A stretch of DNA of 64,000 bases from Mycocentrospora acerina (lineage: Eukaryota > Ascomycota > Dothideomycetes > Pleosporales): positions 1,084,140-1,148,139 of the forward strand of contig JAKUHH010000284.1 of the NCBI GenBank assembly GCA_022701365.1, read 5' to 3'. Shown here one piece after another: positions 34,740 to 46,333 of the stretch. The notes under the pieces are model-generated. The model was not told the origin of the DNA. It searched no databases and saw only the letters and a program-made list of their open reading frames with translations. Positions within the stretch are counted from its first letter, which is position 1; the number at the start of each line of letters is the position of its first letter. The translations under genes were made by a program, and so were the position numbers.

Positions 34740-36234
34740 TCATTGGATGGGAGAGCCAGACGCAGCCACAGTGGCGTAGAACAACTTAGTCTGCCCGGTG
34801 ATAATGATGCGCCCCTTGCCAGCAAACTGGAAGTTGGCCGCTGTGGTGCCGGTGTAGATCTTGCCAATAAGCTTGCCGGAGGTGTTGTAAACCCAGACAC
34901 CATCACCAGCGCCAGCGTAAACACGACCTTTGGAATCAACGTGGACACCTATGATGGATGTTAGTGGTTGCAGATGAGTTATTTTATTGAGTCATAATAA
35001 CGTACCATCAGGGATGAAAGACGGGACGTAGGCAAAAGTCTTGCGGTTCTCAAAGGTACCGTCCTTGTTGATATCGAACGAGTACAAAGATGCTGGCGAG
35101 GAAAGGTTGCGACCGTAAAATCCAAGGGCGATGCCGGTATCGGTAACGTATGCCTTGTTACCATCAGGCGAGATTGTGATACCTAGTGACTGTGAGCAAG
35201 ATTTATATAAACAGATGTGGTTTCGACTAACCGTTAGGAAGGGTAAAGTCGTCGGCTACGACGGTGATGGCGCCGGTCTTGAAGTTGTAGCGGTAAACTT
35301 GGTTTCGTAGACCGGGGACGGGGCGGAAGTTCTGAAGGTAACCGTACAGAGTATCGGTGAAGTAAAGATCTCCGTTCTTAGGACTTACGACCAAGTCGTT
35401 GAGCGAGTTGAATTGACGACCGAAGTAGTTGTTGATAAGGGCTGCTTTGGTTAGTCTAGGTCTACATATTATGTTGGGTTGGGTCGGGTCTTTGGTCACT
35501 CACTGGTCGTGTTGTATGGTGCCTCGGGGTTCATGATGTACAGTGCTGACGGAACATTGTCACCTTGGCCTTCACCAGCGAAGATGATCTGACCCTTCCA
35601 GTTGGTGCCACCATTGGGGTTGATGACCTGGGGGTTTGTCGTGTTCACAATGGTAACTGGTGCAGCAGCAAGAGTTCCATTTCGCACCTTCTCAGCATCA
35701 GAGAGGGAGATCTTCTGGATGATGGAAGACTTGTTCAAGCCAGTACCCGCAGCAGGGGCACCAGCGTTTTGGACGAAAAAGACCTCATCCCGAGCAGGGT
35801 ACCTGTTCATGAAAGTGACTTGGTTAGCCTTGGTCTTCCGAACTTGCATGTGACAAGGGGACAAGCTTACCATGTAACAGCTTCATGGAAGATTGGGTCA
35901 CTGTCCGAAGAGGCAATCTGAGTCAAGGACGGGTTGGATCCGATGACATCGTAAAACTCCTCGTCGTAGATGTGGAAAGGCTTAGCTCGCAGGGACTCTG
36001 CAGTAAAGCCAGGCCAGTAGAAGGGCTGTGTTTTGATTAGTCCTTACTGTGGTGTGACTGTATTGGATGCGGGATGAGGCATACCGTGGAGTCGTTGGCT
36101 TGTGCGGGCGGCAGAACCACGCTCAACACGTTAAAAGCCTTCTGATCGATGATTTGGGCAGCTGCAGGTACTTTCTGCGCCAAGGCATGCCCGAGAACCG
36201 CACTGACAGCGAGGATGGCGCTGGGAGACGGCAT
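34740..36234 (-). CDS. secreted SMP-30/gluconolactonase-like beta-propeller lactonase
   Basis: Six exons on the minus strand: 36234-36085, 36025-35871, 35802-35504, 35441-35232, 35182-35006, 34948-34740, encoding 399 residues. Introns are 59, 68, 59, 49 and 57 bp. A short signal peptide (about 1-19, ending ALAQ) precedes repeated propeller blades. Typical motifs are IFAGEGQG, RQFNSLNDLVVSPKNGDLYFTD, ITISPDGNKAYVTD, and VHVDSKGRVYAGAGDGV. The conserved Asn-Asp (SLNDL) and the Asp of SPDG match metal-site residues of SMP-30/lactonase enzymes, which open sugar lactones with a divalent metal. The acceptor before exon 4 is ambiguous by three bases (aag or cag), changing two residues. The gene is divergent from the 7TM gene at 37342. 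Substrate unknown. Confidence 0.88.
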
Positions 36235-37341
36235 ATTGTCACCAGGAATTAAGCGAGACCAAGTCTGAAACGTGAACAGGAGACAGAGTTTAGTACCCAG
36301 GGAGACAAGGTAGGATACGACAAGCTGAGGACCCGTCGAATGGGGATTGCAGATGGACCGTAATCTGTTTAAATACAGACATTGAGATTACCACGGCGAT
36401 TTCCGTGCCAGAGGCCTCGCGTCGGTACTGTCAAGACATGCGGCTCGCTTTGCACCCAGGCTAGAAAGACAGCTCAGGGTCCGGCGGTCCAATGCCCGTT
36501 AGTTGCAGCGACCCCACGGGAAATCCGCACATCCGCGCCTCGCTCGATTTTAGTGGCGGGCCCGGAACCAGGCAAACAGTTCGAGTCAGGCAGAGAGACC
36601 TTCTCTTAAGCCACCAGAGTCCGACGGCGGCACACCCGCCCACGGCGCCAAGGAACTGCGCCCCCTTGGCGCATCGACGAACGACTACAACCTCTCATTT
36701 GTCTCTGCACCGCGCTAGATACCCAGAGCCATGGGACGAAATATGTCGTCGGCACATGGCTGCATCGTGTTGCCTACACAGGAGGCACTCTTCCTAGATC
36801 GCTGACAAGGCTGGGCTCACCGCCTGGCTCACGTGTCCCAGCAAAGCAGACGACTCACGACACCCCCGTATTTCCCCATGGACAGCTTCCTGGAGAAATA
36901 TTGGAGCTCTCCAGAGTTGCTTCGGATAAGGCATGGCCGCACTACCCATGGTAAAAATGCCTCTGTGCACGGCTGGAGTCTTACGATATTTGCTTCATCA
37001 ATCCGAGGCCTAACCAGATATCGGAAAGTGGAGTACCGACTGGGATAGATGTCATCCAACTGTCCCAGGATCTTGCAGCATGTCGAAGCAAGGCACCGCG
37101 ACAATGCCCAATGGCGACAATGCATTCTCCGCCAAAGCGCCGAAGTGGCGTATGCTGCATGCCACAATCAATGCCGAGCGAAGGACCGATGGAGCCCCCA
37201 TTCTAGAAGTACGGGCCATTCATCCATGCGTGTGCCTGTCCAGAGAAAGGGTACTGAAGCCTTGTGGGGCCCCGTTCCAAGAACTATTCTTCACTCTCCA
37301 TCCTTCGCACTGACGGCATTTTGCAAATCCCTTGGGCCATC
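36235..37341. other. GC-rich divergent promoter region
   Basis: Separates the lactonase (minus) and the second 7TM gene (plus). It holds a perfect 9-bp inverted repeat, gcgccaagg (36645-36653) and ccttggcgc (36664-36672). Open frames inside overlap on both strands and look like by-products of high GC rather than genes. Confidence 0.5.
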
Positions 37342-38442
37342 ATGGCTCTCTCTTCGGTGCAGGTCCTCGTGGTTGTTTTCCTCAGCGTTGCAGTTTACAA
37401 CTTCCTGGAGCTCAACGTTTACATTTTGGCTTATTTCAAACGACGAACTGGCCTCTACTTCTGGAGCTTCACCATCGCAACATGGGGCGTCGCCTTCAAC
37501 TCTGTCGGGTACTTCCTCAAGCATCTCCAAGTCACCACGGAAGGGAATATCTACGCAACAATCATCCTGATAGGATGGTGCTCAATGATCACTGGTCAAT
37601 CGGTTGTTCTGTACTCTCGATTGCACATCGTAATGCGCAATAGACAACGGCTAAGGGCCGTGTTGATCATGATCATCACAAACGCTATCTGGCTCCACAT
37701 TCCCATCATTATCTTGGTCTACGGTGCCAACTCGAACCATCCCGACCCTTTTGTGCACCCTTACTCCATCTATGAGAAAATTCAACTGAGTGTCTTTGTG
37801 GTCCAAGAGCTCATCATCTCCGGCCTATACGTCTTTGAAACCACCAACCTCCTGAAACTCGAGAAAACCATCGGCAACAATGGCACCCGGAGCGTACTTC
37901 ACCACCTCATCTACGTCAACATTTTAGTCATGCTGCTGGACTTCAGCATTCTTGGACTCGAATTCGCAAATCTCTACGAGATCCAGACAGCCTGGAAACC
38001 GCTCGTCTACAGCGTGAAGCTCAAGCTTGAATTCAGCATTCTCAACCGTCTTGTTGGGTTGACTAGAAACGCTAGAAGCGGCGACGCCAACTCTTATAGC
38101 CGTAATGCAGTCCACTCTGGAGGTCTGGCGCTGGGAACCATCAGGGGAACTGGTGCTCAGCGCTCTGTAGCGCAAGGAGCAGATCAGGCAAATAAGTGGG
38201 AAGTACATGTGGGTGGCGGAGAAAACACTAGCAATGCGCTTCCTTCGACTGTCATCAAAACAACAGAGTTCAAGATTCAAAGCCATAGTCGCCGGAGAAG
38301 TGTAACGAGCTTGGCTGAGAGCGGGACAGAGATACTAGCGGAGTCGGCAGCTCAGGATGCTCAAGGAGTGGAAAGGGGGAGCGCGTCGTCAGTATCGTCT
38401 GATATTCGCTATGGGAAGTACGAGAATCAATCCTGGCAGTAA
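37342..38442 (+). CDS. DUF7703-like seven-transmembrane protein
   Basis: Single exon of 366 residues from the ATG at 37342 (context catcATGgct); the open frame upstream of it has no ATG. Seven hydrophobic segments cover about residues 5-265, followed by a polar tail of about 100 residues rich in Ser, Gly and Arg. Conserved blocks are GLYFWSFTIATWG, IGWCSMITGQSVVLYSRLHI, and YSVKLKLEFSILNRLVGL. These line up with the gene at 24669-25718, so the two are paralogues or at least members of one family. Function unknown; the topology and long cytosolic tail suggest signalling or a transporter-like role. Confidence 0.82.
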   Translation: MALSSVQVLVVVFLSVAVYNFLELNVYILAYFKRRTGLYFWSFTIATWGVAFNSVGYFLKHLQVTTEGNIYATIILIGWCSMITGQSVVLYSRLHIVMRNRQRLRAVLIMIITNAIWLHIPIIILVYGANSNHPDPFVHPYSIYEKIQLSVFVVQELIISGLYVFETTNLLKLEKTIGNNGTRSVLHHLIYVNILVMLLDFSILGLEFANLYEIQTAWKPLVYSVKLKLEFSILNRLVGLTRNARSGDANSYSRNAVHSGGLALGTIRGTGAQRSVAQGADQANKWEVHVGGGENTSNALPSTVIKTTEFKIQSHSRRRSVTSLAESGTEILAESAAQDAQGVERGSASSVSSDIRYGKYENQSWQ

Positions 38443-41088
38443 TGTCAAGACAGATCTTTCTTTTCGAAATCTTCTATTCAAAAACTTGTTTCTATTACTA
38501 TTTTACAGCGAACATCTATCAAAAGTCAGAATATGCGGTTGGTTATGAACGCTATGACTAATGCTCAACTAATGCTATTTTTTTATCTAACGTATACTTC
38601 ATTTGAAGCATACCTATCTTCAATCGTATTGTCATCAGCTTGCTTCGTTCTTGCACATTTTTCTTGCTCTCTTCAACAACCCACTCCGTAGTCCGTCTGC
38701 TACGCTGCAGGTGAGAAAACTCTCTCGTACGAAGCTACCCCGGATACTTCCGAACAAGCACAACTACCGATGGAAGCACTCGTTCAGTCACATACCGCTA
38801 AGGGGCACATTGCCCGTCGGGCTGATGTCCGTATTTATTTCGCTTAGATCCGCTCGCTGGTGTGGTGAGTCCAAAAAAGCTTTCCCGAGGAGACGCGGCT
38901 CAAGTCGATAGTCTGTCTGTGGTTCTAAGCGTGCTGCGAGCTGAACATGACGACTATATCATAGGAGACGTTCTTATGTGCTACTGATGTTCCAGCGGGA
39001 CGATGCCACCAACTTTGATCTAGGCATGTGCACAATGCAAGGGTAACTTGCGCTAGGCTGGCATTAGTGAGCAATCTCCTCATTCCGTGTGTACTGCATC
39101 TGGTGTAGCGGCCCTGTCGGCCAGACTAAATCCCCGCAATGCGGACGCCTGAACATGAGTCGCTGCTGGGTTGGCCCATGCCCCTTGCTGCCGCTCAGGC
39201 ATAGCCTTGGTTAATGAGCGCAAATCCAGCAGTTTGGCGTGCCCAGGCGGGGGATTCGGTAGTTGTGCGATTTGATCGTGAAGTGGGCGGACACTTGCAC
39301 ACGCCTACTGCACCCCTATGGAGAAAGAAAACCTCGACGGGAAGCGAGCCCGCAGCAAATCCCGGCTCGAGAAGCCAGAGTCGCACGTGTTCAAGCTTGA
39401 TATCAACCCACTTTACATGCGCCAAGCGGACGTGCTCATGTCGGGGCACTCGCCCAGGATTCCCAGGATTTCTAGGATTTCTAGGATTTCCCCCAAAGTC
39501 CGTACCAAATTTTGTTCGCGACAGGCAGACGATTCCTGACTGACAGAAGACATTGGAGCATGACGTGCTACACTAATGATGGCCGGGGCCTCGGGGGAGT
39601 CAAAGTGCGTGTCCAATCAGCACGTTCGAAAAAGACTTGGAAGTGGGTACTGCTGGCGGCCCTGCCGTCCCACGGGCTCGCCGCCACTTAGCCCGCACCT
39701 CCGCGTATTTTGGTGTATAATAGCGCCTCAGCATTGCAGCTCGTCGGAGGAAGACGCTCCTGGACCTTGGCAGGCCGTCTTTGTGTTTTTTTTCTCTCAA
39801 ATCCACGAGAATTCACAGGGAGAAGTTTGGGACCGGTTGTTGCATATTGCAATAGCTACCATGGCGGACTCCATTGGCATAATCTCGTTGTTTCGTCTTG
39901 GGTACGTACTTAATCTAGCAACGAGCTACTGCTGGGCCCTTGCAGGACGTGACGGACGAATACCATAAATCTCCGACATAATCAAAGGGCTTCAACCACG
40001 ATTACACTATGCCTAATCATCTCGGCATTTGGAGTCCTCACAAATGTCTAGTTAGACCGTGCCACAAGTTCATGGCATGCCTTGTGTCATGGTCAGTCTC
40101 TCTTATCACCATCATACAAAGCACTCTTGCGCTTTATTTTCTAAGTGTAAATTGATCTGCTAATGTTGAATTGTGATGGTTAGAAAAAAAACCGATTAGT
40201 GATTGACGTTTACATTGACATGTATGGTTGTCAGCGTGTTCAGTGCGCAAATGCCGTACACAAGCCAACTGCGCGTCCCAAAACGTACCAAATATTTACC
40301 AGTTCAATCTTGGGTAACACAACAGCGACATTATCAATCAATAAAACGAACCTGTGGAGATTGCGACTTGATGTTTTAATCGTGCTATTACTGTCGAAGA
40401 TAACAAAGGTCAAGATTCATCAGTACTCAATCAAGCTAACTTTTGGAGAGAACAATTAATATGCTTTTGCACGAACAGTACTACTTAGCCTTATCTTCAG
40501 CGAGAGTTGCTCGGCAGTCATTCAAGGCATTTGTTTTTTTAATCTCAGGCTAGAGCAATTAGTCTTCGTCGCGAATTCGTGATTTGATAAAGCACGTTCT
40601 TGGTGTGTTTGGAGCTTGCATAGTTCGCACATTTAGCACGTCAACACATAGCAACAATATTAACTCAGCAAGGCTTAGGATGAGCCAATTACAACAGAAA
40701 CAAGATTGTCATTGGATACGGCACTTAGACTACCATCCCGCTTATAGTCACACTTGTGTATCCTTTGATCCTTGTTCGGCACGATGTTCGGACAGCGCTT
40801 GTAATCTTGTGGCTTGCATTTGCGCAAGACCGACAGACTAAACAAAGCCTAGTACACTTTCACTCTTAACAACACTTCTTCACGTTGTGTTTATCGTCAC
40901 TGATATCTTGTCGAGGCAAGGTCGTGGGAGCTACGGGAGTACAAGCAGCGAGTAAAATAACCGAAAATTTGGTTGAACCTCCCGAATGTACATTTCATTA
41001 AACTTATTCAAATCCGGTCTCATAGACTTCTTCAACAAAACTACCATGTCCTCGGCGCTTACGAAAGCTATAAACATGCTCTAGAAAT
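38443..41088. other. intergenic region without recognised gene
   Basis: About 2.6 kb. The part at 39.1-39.9 kb is GC-rich with overlapping open frames on both strands (up to 130 codons) but no known motif. It also carries the 9-bp tandem repeat listed separately. Nothing else recognised. Confidence 0.45.
39454..39489. repeat. 9-bp tandem repeat, four copies
   Basis: The core aggat recurs every 9 bases at 39456, 39465, 39474 and 39483, with units ccaggattc, ccaggattt and ctaggattt. Short simple repeat outside recognised genes. Confidence 0.85.
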
Positions 41089-41919
41089 CTAAAGCACAAA
41101 AGCTGCCATAGCAGCACCAAGACCTGCGATAGCTGGCCCAATCGTCTTCACAGGAGCGGCCGCACCTGTAAACGTTACAAGCGGTACACTGCTAGATCTG
41201 GATTGGCTGCCAGTAGGCTCCACACTCGTACGTGTTGCACTTGCCCCAGCCGTTGCGCTCAACTTCTCCTGACCTGCGGTGATGATGACCTGTATATTGG
41301 CGAAATCTGCGTCCGAAAGAGTGACGGTACCCACACTTCCGGTGTAAGAGCTGGGGAAAGCATCCTCCGTGCACCAATCGGGAGGTAACTGAGTCCTTGG
41401 TCTGACAGGTATAGAATTGATGATTGTTTCCACTCCTGCTGAGTACGAACCACGACTGCTGTAGGTATGCGTTCTAGTGAAGTACCTCGTCAATGATGAA
41501 AAGTCGGATTGGGGCTGTTGACATTCGAATAAGGCAGCGTAGACTCTCCCGTAAGACGCCGTACACACTGGACTTGCGTTACCAGAGGCTGGCCTCTGGC
41601 ACTTAACCCTTTGAATTTGGTCGTCAGACCTGCTTGTTGATCCAGCGCGGTTGTCGGCAATATTGCGAGACTCAGTGGCTTCCCAGTATGATGGTCCAAC
41701 TGTAACTGTGTAGTCGTCGGAACCGAAGCCAAGTCCATCGACGTTTGTCCCATTGTCGTAGGTAAGTGCTATGGTAGTGTGGGCAGCATCTACTGCTACA
41801 ACGGAGCCGTAGAATCCATATTTATCCGTTCCTATAAGGCCCTGATAGTTCCAGATCGAGGTAGTGATTTGAGCGGTAGACGAAGCTACGAATAGCGCTA
41901 TTGATAGAATCGAAGTCAT
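41089..41919 (-). CDS. secreted GPI-anchor-type surface protein
   Basis: Single exon of 276 residues from the ATG at 41919, chosen because it puts a signal peptide (MTSILSIALFVASSTAQ) at the N-terminus; an in-frame ATG eight codons upstream (41943) would add MPVEIRTI. The mature part has several Cys and N-glycosylation-type sites (NGT, NAS). A Ser/Thr-rich segment (about 220-250) and a final hydrophobic stretch ending GLGAAMAAFVL follow, as expected for GPI attachment. No enzymatic domain is recognised. It resembles many fungal surface glycoproteins of unknown role. Confidence 0.75.
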   Translation of the reverse strand: MTSILSIALFVASSTAQITTSIWNYQGLIGTDKYGFYGSVVAVDAAHTTIALTYDNGTNVDGLGFGSDDYTVTVGPSYWEATESRNIADNRAGSTSRSDDQIQRVKCQRPASGNASPVCTASYGRVYAALFECQQPQSDFSSLTRYFTRTHTYSSRGSYSAGVETIINSIPVRPRTQLPPDWCTEDAFPSSYTGSVGTVTLSDADFANIQVIITAGQEKLSATAGASATRTSVEPTGSQSRSSSVPLVTFTGAAAPVKTIGPAIAGLGAAMAAFVL

Positions 41920-42639
41920 AATTGTTCTGATTTCGACTGGCAACGATTAAATGATGGATTTACAAAAAGAGTTGGGTTAAAATACGGTACTGCAAGAGTT
42001 GCGAGTGCGTCTTTAGGTATTCGCATCAATGCAACACTGCCACGTTGCTACGGTATTCTACGAGGCGCAGCAACATTGCTTTTGGCCTGAACCAAGGAGA
42101 ATCTGTTTATTTAGGTTAAGTGTAAACCTGAATTCAGGTCGCGGAAGATCTTTTCTGGTAAGGCCTCCCACAGCCAAGTTACAATATCTTGGCGAAGGAT
42201 GACTGGTGTCGACCAATACGGCGATCAGGAATCACAGCAGGTATCGCCTACTGAAAGTCATATCCAAAGTTTCGTAGCTATACACAGGTATACACGAAAA
42301 TTTAAGTGTAGGTTCACCGTTGCATTCAACTCCTTTTGCCGTGTTTCTTATCAACTGTACACACATCGATGTGGTCGGTTTTGACATTGTAAATACGGTA
42401 TTGTAAATCAAGCAAAACTTTGAAAAACTGTCACTTGGAACTGATTTTTGAAGAATACACATTTGATTTTTTAGAGTTCTGATGTTTTTACTCATAGAAA
42501 GGACATATAACAAACTCATATGAGAAACGCCAGATGAGTAGGGTTGCATAATCATGATTTCATTTTAGTCATTCGGTTAACAACAATCCAACTCTTTCTT
42601 CAAGCCACTTCAAATCGCAAGAGGTCACCATTTCTCTGT
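41920..42639. other. spacer between two minus-strand genes
   Basis: Contains the promoter of the surface protein and the 3' end region of the transporter. No feature recognised. Confidence 0.4.
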
Positions 42640-44300
42640 TTAGTACACAAATCTCCATCCGCGCTCATTACCACCATTCTCCGACCATCCCTCCGCTTCA
42701 TCCAACTTCTTGTTGAGTTTGACAGCTCGCCACTTAACCAGAGAAGCCGAAACTATACAAGCCAGACATCCGAACAAGATTAACCCACCGCCCAGGCGAT
42801 AGTAAGGCTCTTGTGATGTTGGGAAGAAATAGGGACTAAACCAATGGCTGACCTGACTGATACAGTTCGCAATAGCAATCAGTGCTGCTTTCTTACTTCT
42901 CGGAGCAGGCACCAGTGTAGTTTCCCAACTTAGTTGCAAATTGAGACCGGAGTAGGTCCCGCTAATGAGAAGAACCAGACCGATGTATCGTGCGGCGACG
43001 TTGAGCGTAGAGATTAGCATGCTACAGCCGACAGCACTGAAGACGATAGGGATGACGATATGGTAGTATGATTCCTGGAAGCGTCCCGATGTGTAGGCGA
43101 GGCCGCAGGCTACAGCGTAAGCGATGGCGTATGGAGGCGCTTGAACAAGATACGTAGTCAAGGTATCGAATTTGAAAGTCTTCATAATCTGAAGTCAGGT
43201 CGCGTTAGCATGCTGTCAACTTGAAAAACTCGACAAATGCGTGTGTTACATACCGAAGGCATAAAGTCCTTGAAACTTTGCGCCGTCACGAGCGCAAAAT
43301 GCATCAAGCAGAACAACCATGTGAATGGATCCTTGGCCGCTTCTTTCAATCCATCCCATGTACCGCCCACTTCTTCCTCAATGCCACCGTTGGATACTTG
43401 TACACGGTACTGCGCCATTTCTGACTCTTCCTGCGACAAGAACTTTGTGTTGTGTGGCCACGAAGGAAGCAGGAAGTAAGCCCCGATTGCTACAAGGATA
43501 GAAGCCGCACCCTCGATGAGGAAGAACCATTGCCAGGAGTGCAGACCAAGGAGATTGTCCATATTTGTCAAGATTGCTGCAGCCAGAAACCCAGAGAGAA
43601 TGTTCGACATTGTGTTTCCAGCGTGCCAGATAGCCATGCGCATTGGGTTCTCCTCTTTCGTGTACCATGAGGATGTCACTGAGTTTCAGTTAGTTCTTGA
43701 ATAATTGGCTTCATCGGAAAGGAGCGAGCTTACTGAGTGTGATACCCGGAAAGAAAGGGGCCTCTGCAAGACCGATGAAGAAGCGGCAGACAGCGAACCC
43801 GGCGCCACTGGTCATTGCCGGCATGCAGATTGTACCGGCACTCCAGGCCAACATGATCGCGGGTAGAAGCCACTTTGGATCTGCTTTTGCAAGCCACAAA
43901 TTTCCTGGAAGCTGGCCAATCAGATACCCCACGTAGAATGTTGATATTCCAGTATTCCACATAGTGTCGTTCATGTGTAGATCCTTTTGCAGTCCAGCGA
44001 GACGAGCATTTGATACGTTGATGCGATCAAGATAGCTGAATTTTAATTAGTCTATGCACTTCTAACCGTTAGAAGAAGAATGCCTTACTTCATGAGAAAC
44101 ATGGCAGTGATTGCCGGCATCAACCTCCAATCGATTTTCCTGAGAAGCTTCTTGTTCAACACAGCCATCTCCTCATCGCTCAACAATCGAAGGGTCTCAA
44201 AACGGGCTTGAATTTGTTGCGGTGTGAGTCTGACTGATTCGGGGATGACCTCCTTGAACTCGCTCTCGGCCATCTTCTCACTGACTGCATGGTCTGCCAT
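42640..44300 (-). CDS. MFS transporter of the Dal5/allantoate permease (ACS) type
   Basis: Four exons on the minus strand, 44300-44089, 44035-43734, 43678-43254 and 43188-42640, give 495 residues. Introns are 53, 55 and 65 bp. The first join recreates FLMNYLDRINVSNARLAGL, the signature of the anion:cation symporter family; the second gives GITLMTSSWYTKEE, the third DFMPSIMKTFKFDT. About twelve transmembrane segments follow a polar N-terminus of about 60 residues. Dal5-type carriers bring in organic anions such as allantoate, nicotinate and other carboxylates. Three TCCCGCGG sites lie 317-382 bp upstream of the ATG, the same motif as near the citrate-type carrier, regulator and PrpF genes, so this may move the substrate or product of that pathway. 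Confidence 0.88.
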
Positions 44301-44616
44301 ATTCGCTGGTAATGCGGTTAGGTAGTTGTATGCAATTCTAGAATATTGAGAAATGAAACGAAGTTGTGATTTTGTGAATTTTTATTGTGATGCAATAAAC
44401 ATGCTTATATGCCGTTTTTGAAGTTGGCTTGGGCCCGGCTCACCTGCTTGTAACCGGCAACATTCAGTAGGTACTAAGAATGCGGGGCCCCGGATTTTGG
44501 CGAACCAACGCAGTGGCCTCACGCCACAACAAGACTCACCCCGAGCTAACGGCCAAAGCTGAGGATTTCTTTGGTGGAAGCAAGCGACCTGAGTTGTGGG
44601 CCACGATAGACTCCCT

Positions 44617-44682
44617 TCCCGCGGATGTGATTGAGACGCCTGAACGTGTTCCCGCGGCAGCTCTGGCATGGCTGTCCCGCGG
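44617..44682. promoter_or_regulatory. three TCCCGCGG motifs upstream of the Dal5-type transporter
   Basis: TCCCGCGG at 44617-44624, 44650-44657 and 44675-44682, all in the same orientation, 317-382 bp before the transporter ATG at 44300. The CCGCGG core is an inverted CCG/CGG pair, as bound by many Zn2Cys6 dimers. Binding by the regulator at 46334 is inferred. Confidence 0.55.
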
Positions 44683-45079
44683 CCCAGTTGTTGGGAGTAT
44701 CGGGCCTGTAATCTGCCATCGTCGCGAAAGCGCAGTGACGATACAACGAGTTTTTTTTTGGATCAGATGCAGGAAGAGCGAGCCGCAGTTCTGCGTGGCT
44801 TGGATATTCGCGAGAACATGGATTGTTTCTTCGGTTGTATAATATCTTTCAACCGATCGCAGCCCAACCACTTTGGACTTTGGAAACGCAAAACAGATTA
44901 TGAACGCGACACGTCTTTCTGTACCCTTGTAAGATACCCTACAGCTTCAGTTCTGTTGCAAAGGTTGACCAGGGAAATATTGTCACTAATACAAATACAA
45001 GTGAACATCATGGTTTGATTTAAATAGATTACTTGGTATCAAAAACTTGCACCCATGCCTGTGCGTGGCGAACCCCCTA

Positions 45080-46015
45080 TTACGACGAAGTTGTGAGCAA
45101 AGCAGCAATCTTCTCATAAACCGTGAATACAATGCCACCGCTGAACACTAGCCTACCCAATCGCATCGTACTGCCGCTCCAGAACCCGCGTATGCCAGCA
45201 TGCTGCAGGATACTTCGGAACGCTTCTCTAGTACTTGCGCCCTGTGCGCTCTGAGCCCGCGTTTTGATAGTATCGAAGGGCTGTGTAGCATATACTGTGA
45301 TGGTGCCGGCAATCGCACCCATGCCGAAAGTCACTGCACTGTTTTGTGGCAGGTTGTGTCGCCGTGACATCTCTTTGAGCACATTGTAGGAGCCCATTCG
45401 TACGGCAGATGTGGCCGACTGTTTCATAGTAGTGGAAACAAGGCCTCGATACAGTCCGGCGACACCTTGCGTCTGCAGAATCGCTTGCGAAGCGTGAAAC
45501 CCTCCGCGGTAACGTTTCGCGCCGCTTTTCGCATCATCGATGAGTGCAGTCTTGATGCGTTCAGTTGGTGTGACGGCAACAACGCTCTCGACAGTCCCTG
45601 CTAGCATACCAGCTAGAATGCCACGTCCTGGAGACAAGATGCCACTGTCGTCGGCAAGGCGATTGCGAATTGCGTCGAAAGATAAGAACCGTACGCCAGC
45701 TTTAAACGCAGTGCCTAATATCAAGGTGGAGCAGCCTGTGTATATGGCTCCGATGCCATCGCTCTTTGCGACATTGGCAATGACAGCAAAAGGATTCCTT
45801 GACCCGCTCGACCCTCCGTGAAGCTGGGCACGTGTTTTTGCAAACTCAAAGGGATATGTCGTCGTTGCTTCGACACCTCCAGCGATGGCGCCAGATAGCA
45901 GGGAAACACCGGCTGGTATCTTCTTTTTTGCGGCAGGCACCTTTGTCGGTTGAGGCTGGGCTACGCCGGCAAGATGGGATACAGAGATGCGCAGAGTGGC
46001 TGGTGATGCGCTCAT
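45080..46015 (-). CDS. mitochondrial tricarboxylate (citrate) carrier
   Basis: Single exon, 311 residues from the ATG at 46015; the frame is open further upstream but the N-terminus of the family fits this start. Three repeats of about 90 residues each carry a mitochondrial carrier signature: YPFEFAKTR, TPTERIKTALIDD and QPFDTIKTR. The second one is characteristic of citrate carriers of the Ctp1 type, which exchange citrate, isocitrate or cis-aconitate across the inner membrane. The related carriers MttA (Aspergillus terreus) and Mtt1 (Ustilago maydis) export cis-aconitate for itaconate synthesis. The gene is divergent, 318 bp from the Zn2Cys6 regulator, and shares a promoter with a TCCCGCGG site. 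Confidence 0.9.
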   Translation of the reverse strand: MSASPATLRISVSHLAGVAQPQPTKVPAAKKKIPAGVSLLSGAIAGGVEATTTYPFEFAKTRAQLHGGSSGSRNPFAVIANVAKSDGIGAIYTGCSTLILGTAFKAGVRFLSFDAIRNRLADDSGILSPGRGILAGMLAGTVESVVAVTPTERIKTALIDDAKSGAKRYRGGFHASQAILQTQGVAGLYRGLVSTTMKQSATSAVRMGSYNVLKEMSRRHNLPQNSAVTFGMGAIAGTITVYATQPFDTIKTRAQSAQGASTREAFRSILQHAGIRGFWSGSTMRLGRLVFSGGIVFTVYEKIAALLTTSS

Positions 46016-46208
46016 GGTGGAAGTGATGCAGTTGCCGTCACGGAGTTTCGAACGTGCACCGTTGTTGCCATGTCTTGTTGAAGCGGTTGTATATACGACT
46101 TGCTCACGCGGGATCGTCAGCAGCCGTTTGTCGATGCTGGCAAAGCCTAAGCGTTGCGGCAGATCAACGTGGTGGAAGCGGGTTTTGTCGGGAGCGTAGT
46201 GCGACCCC

Positions 46209-46216
46209 TCCCGCGG
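46209..46216. promoter_or_regulatory. TCCCGCGG motif in the carrier/regulator divergent promoter
   Basis: One copy of the same octamer as at 44617-44682, 194 bp before the carrier ATG and 118 bp before the regulator ATG. A second CCGCGG core (46356-46361) falls in the first exon of the regulator. Confidence 0.5.
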
Positions 46217-46333
46217 CAGTAGCGTACTCTCTCCCACGGCACAAGGCGAGCCGTTTGCCTCTGCTCCCGCTCACTCCACGTCACCAACGCCAGTCAGTTT
46301 CTGGTCCCGGCATTTCTTGCGGTGCGAATTGCC

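Noticed and set aside
39195..39968. Overlapping frames of 67-130 codons on both strands
   Set aside because: Composition effect of GC-rich DNA; no conserved motif and no good start context.
44480..44842. 120-codon open frame upstream of the Dal5-type transporter
   Set aside because: It overlaps the three TCCCGCGG sites and an equally long frame on the other strand, has no known motif, and is better read as GC-rich promoter.
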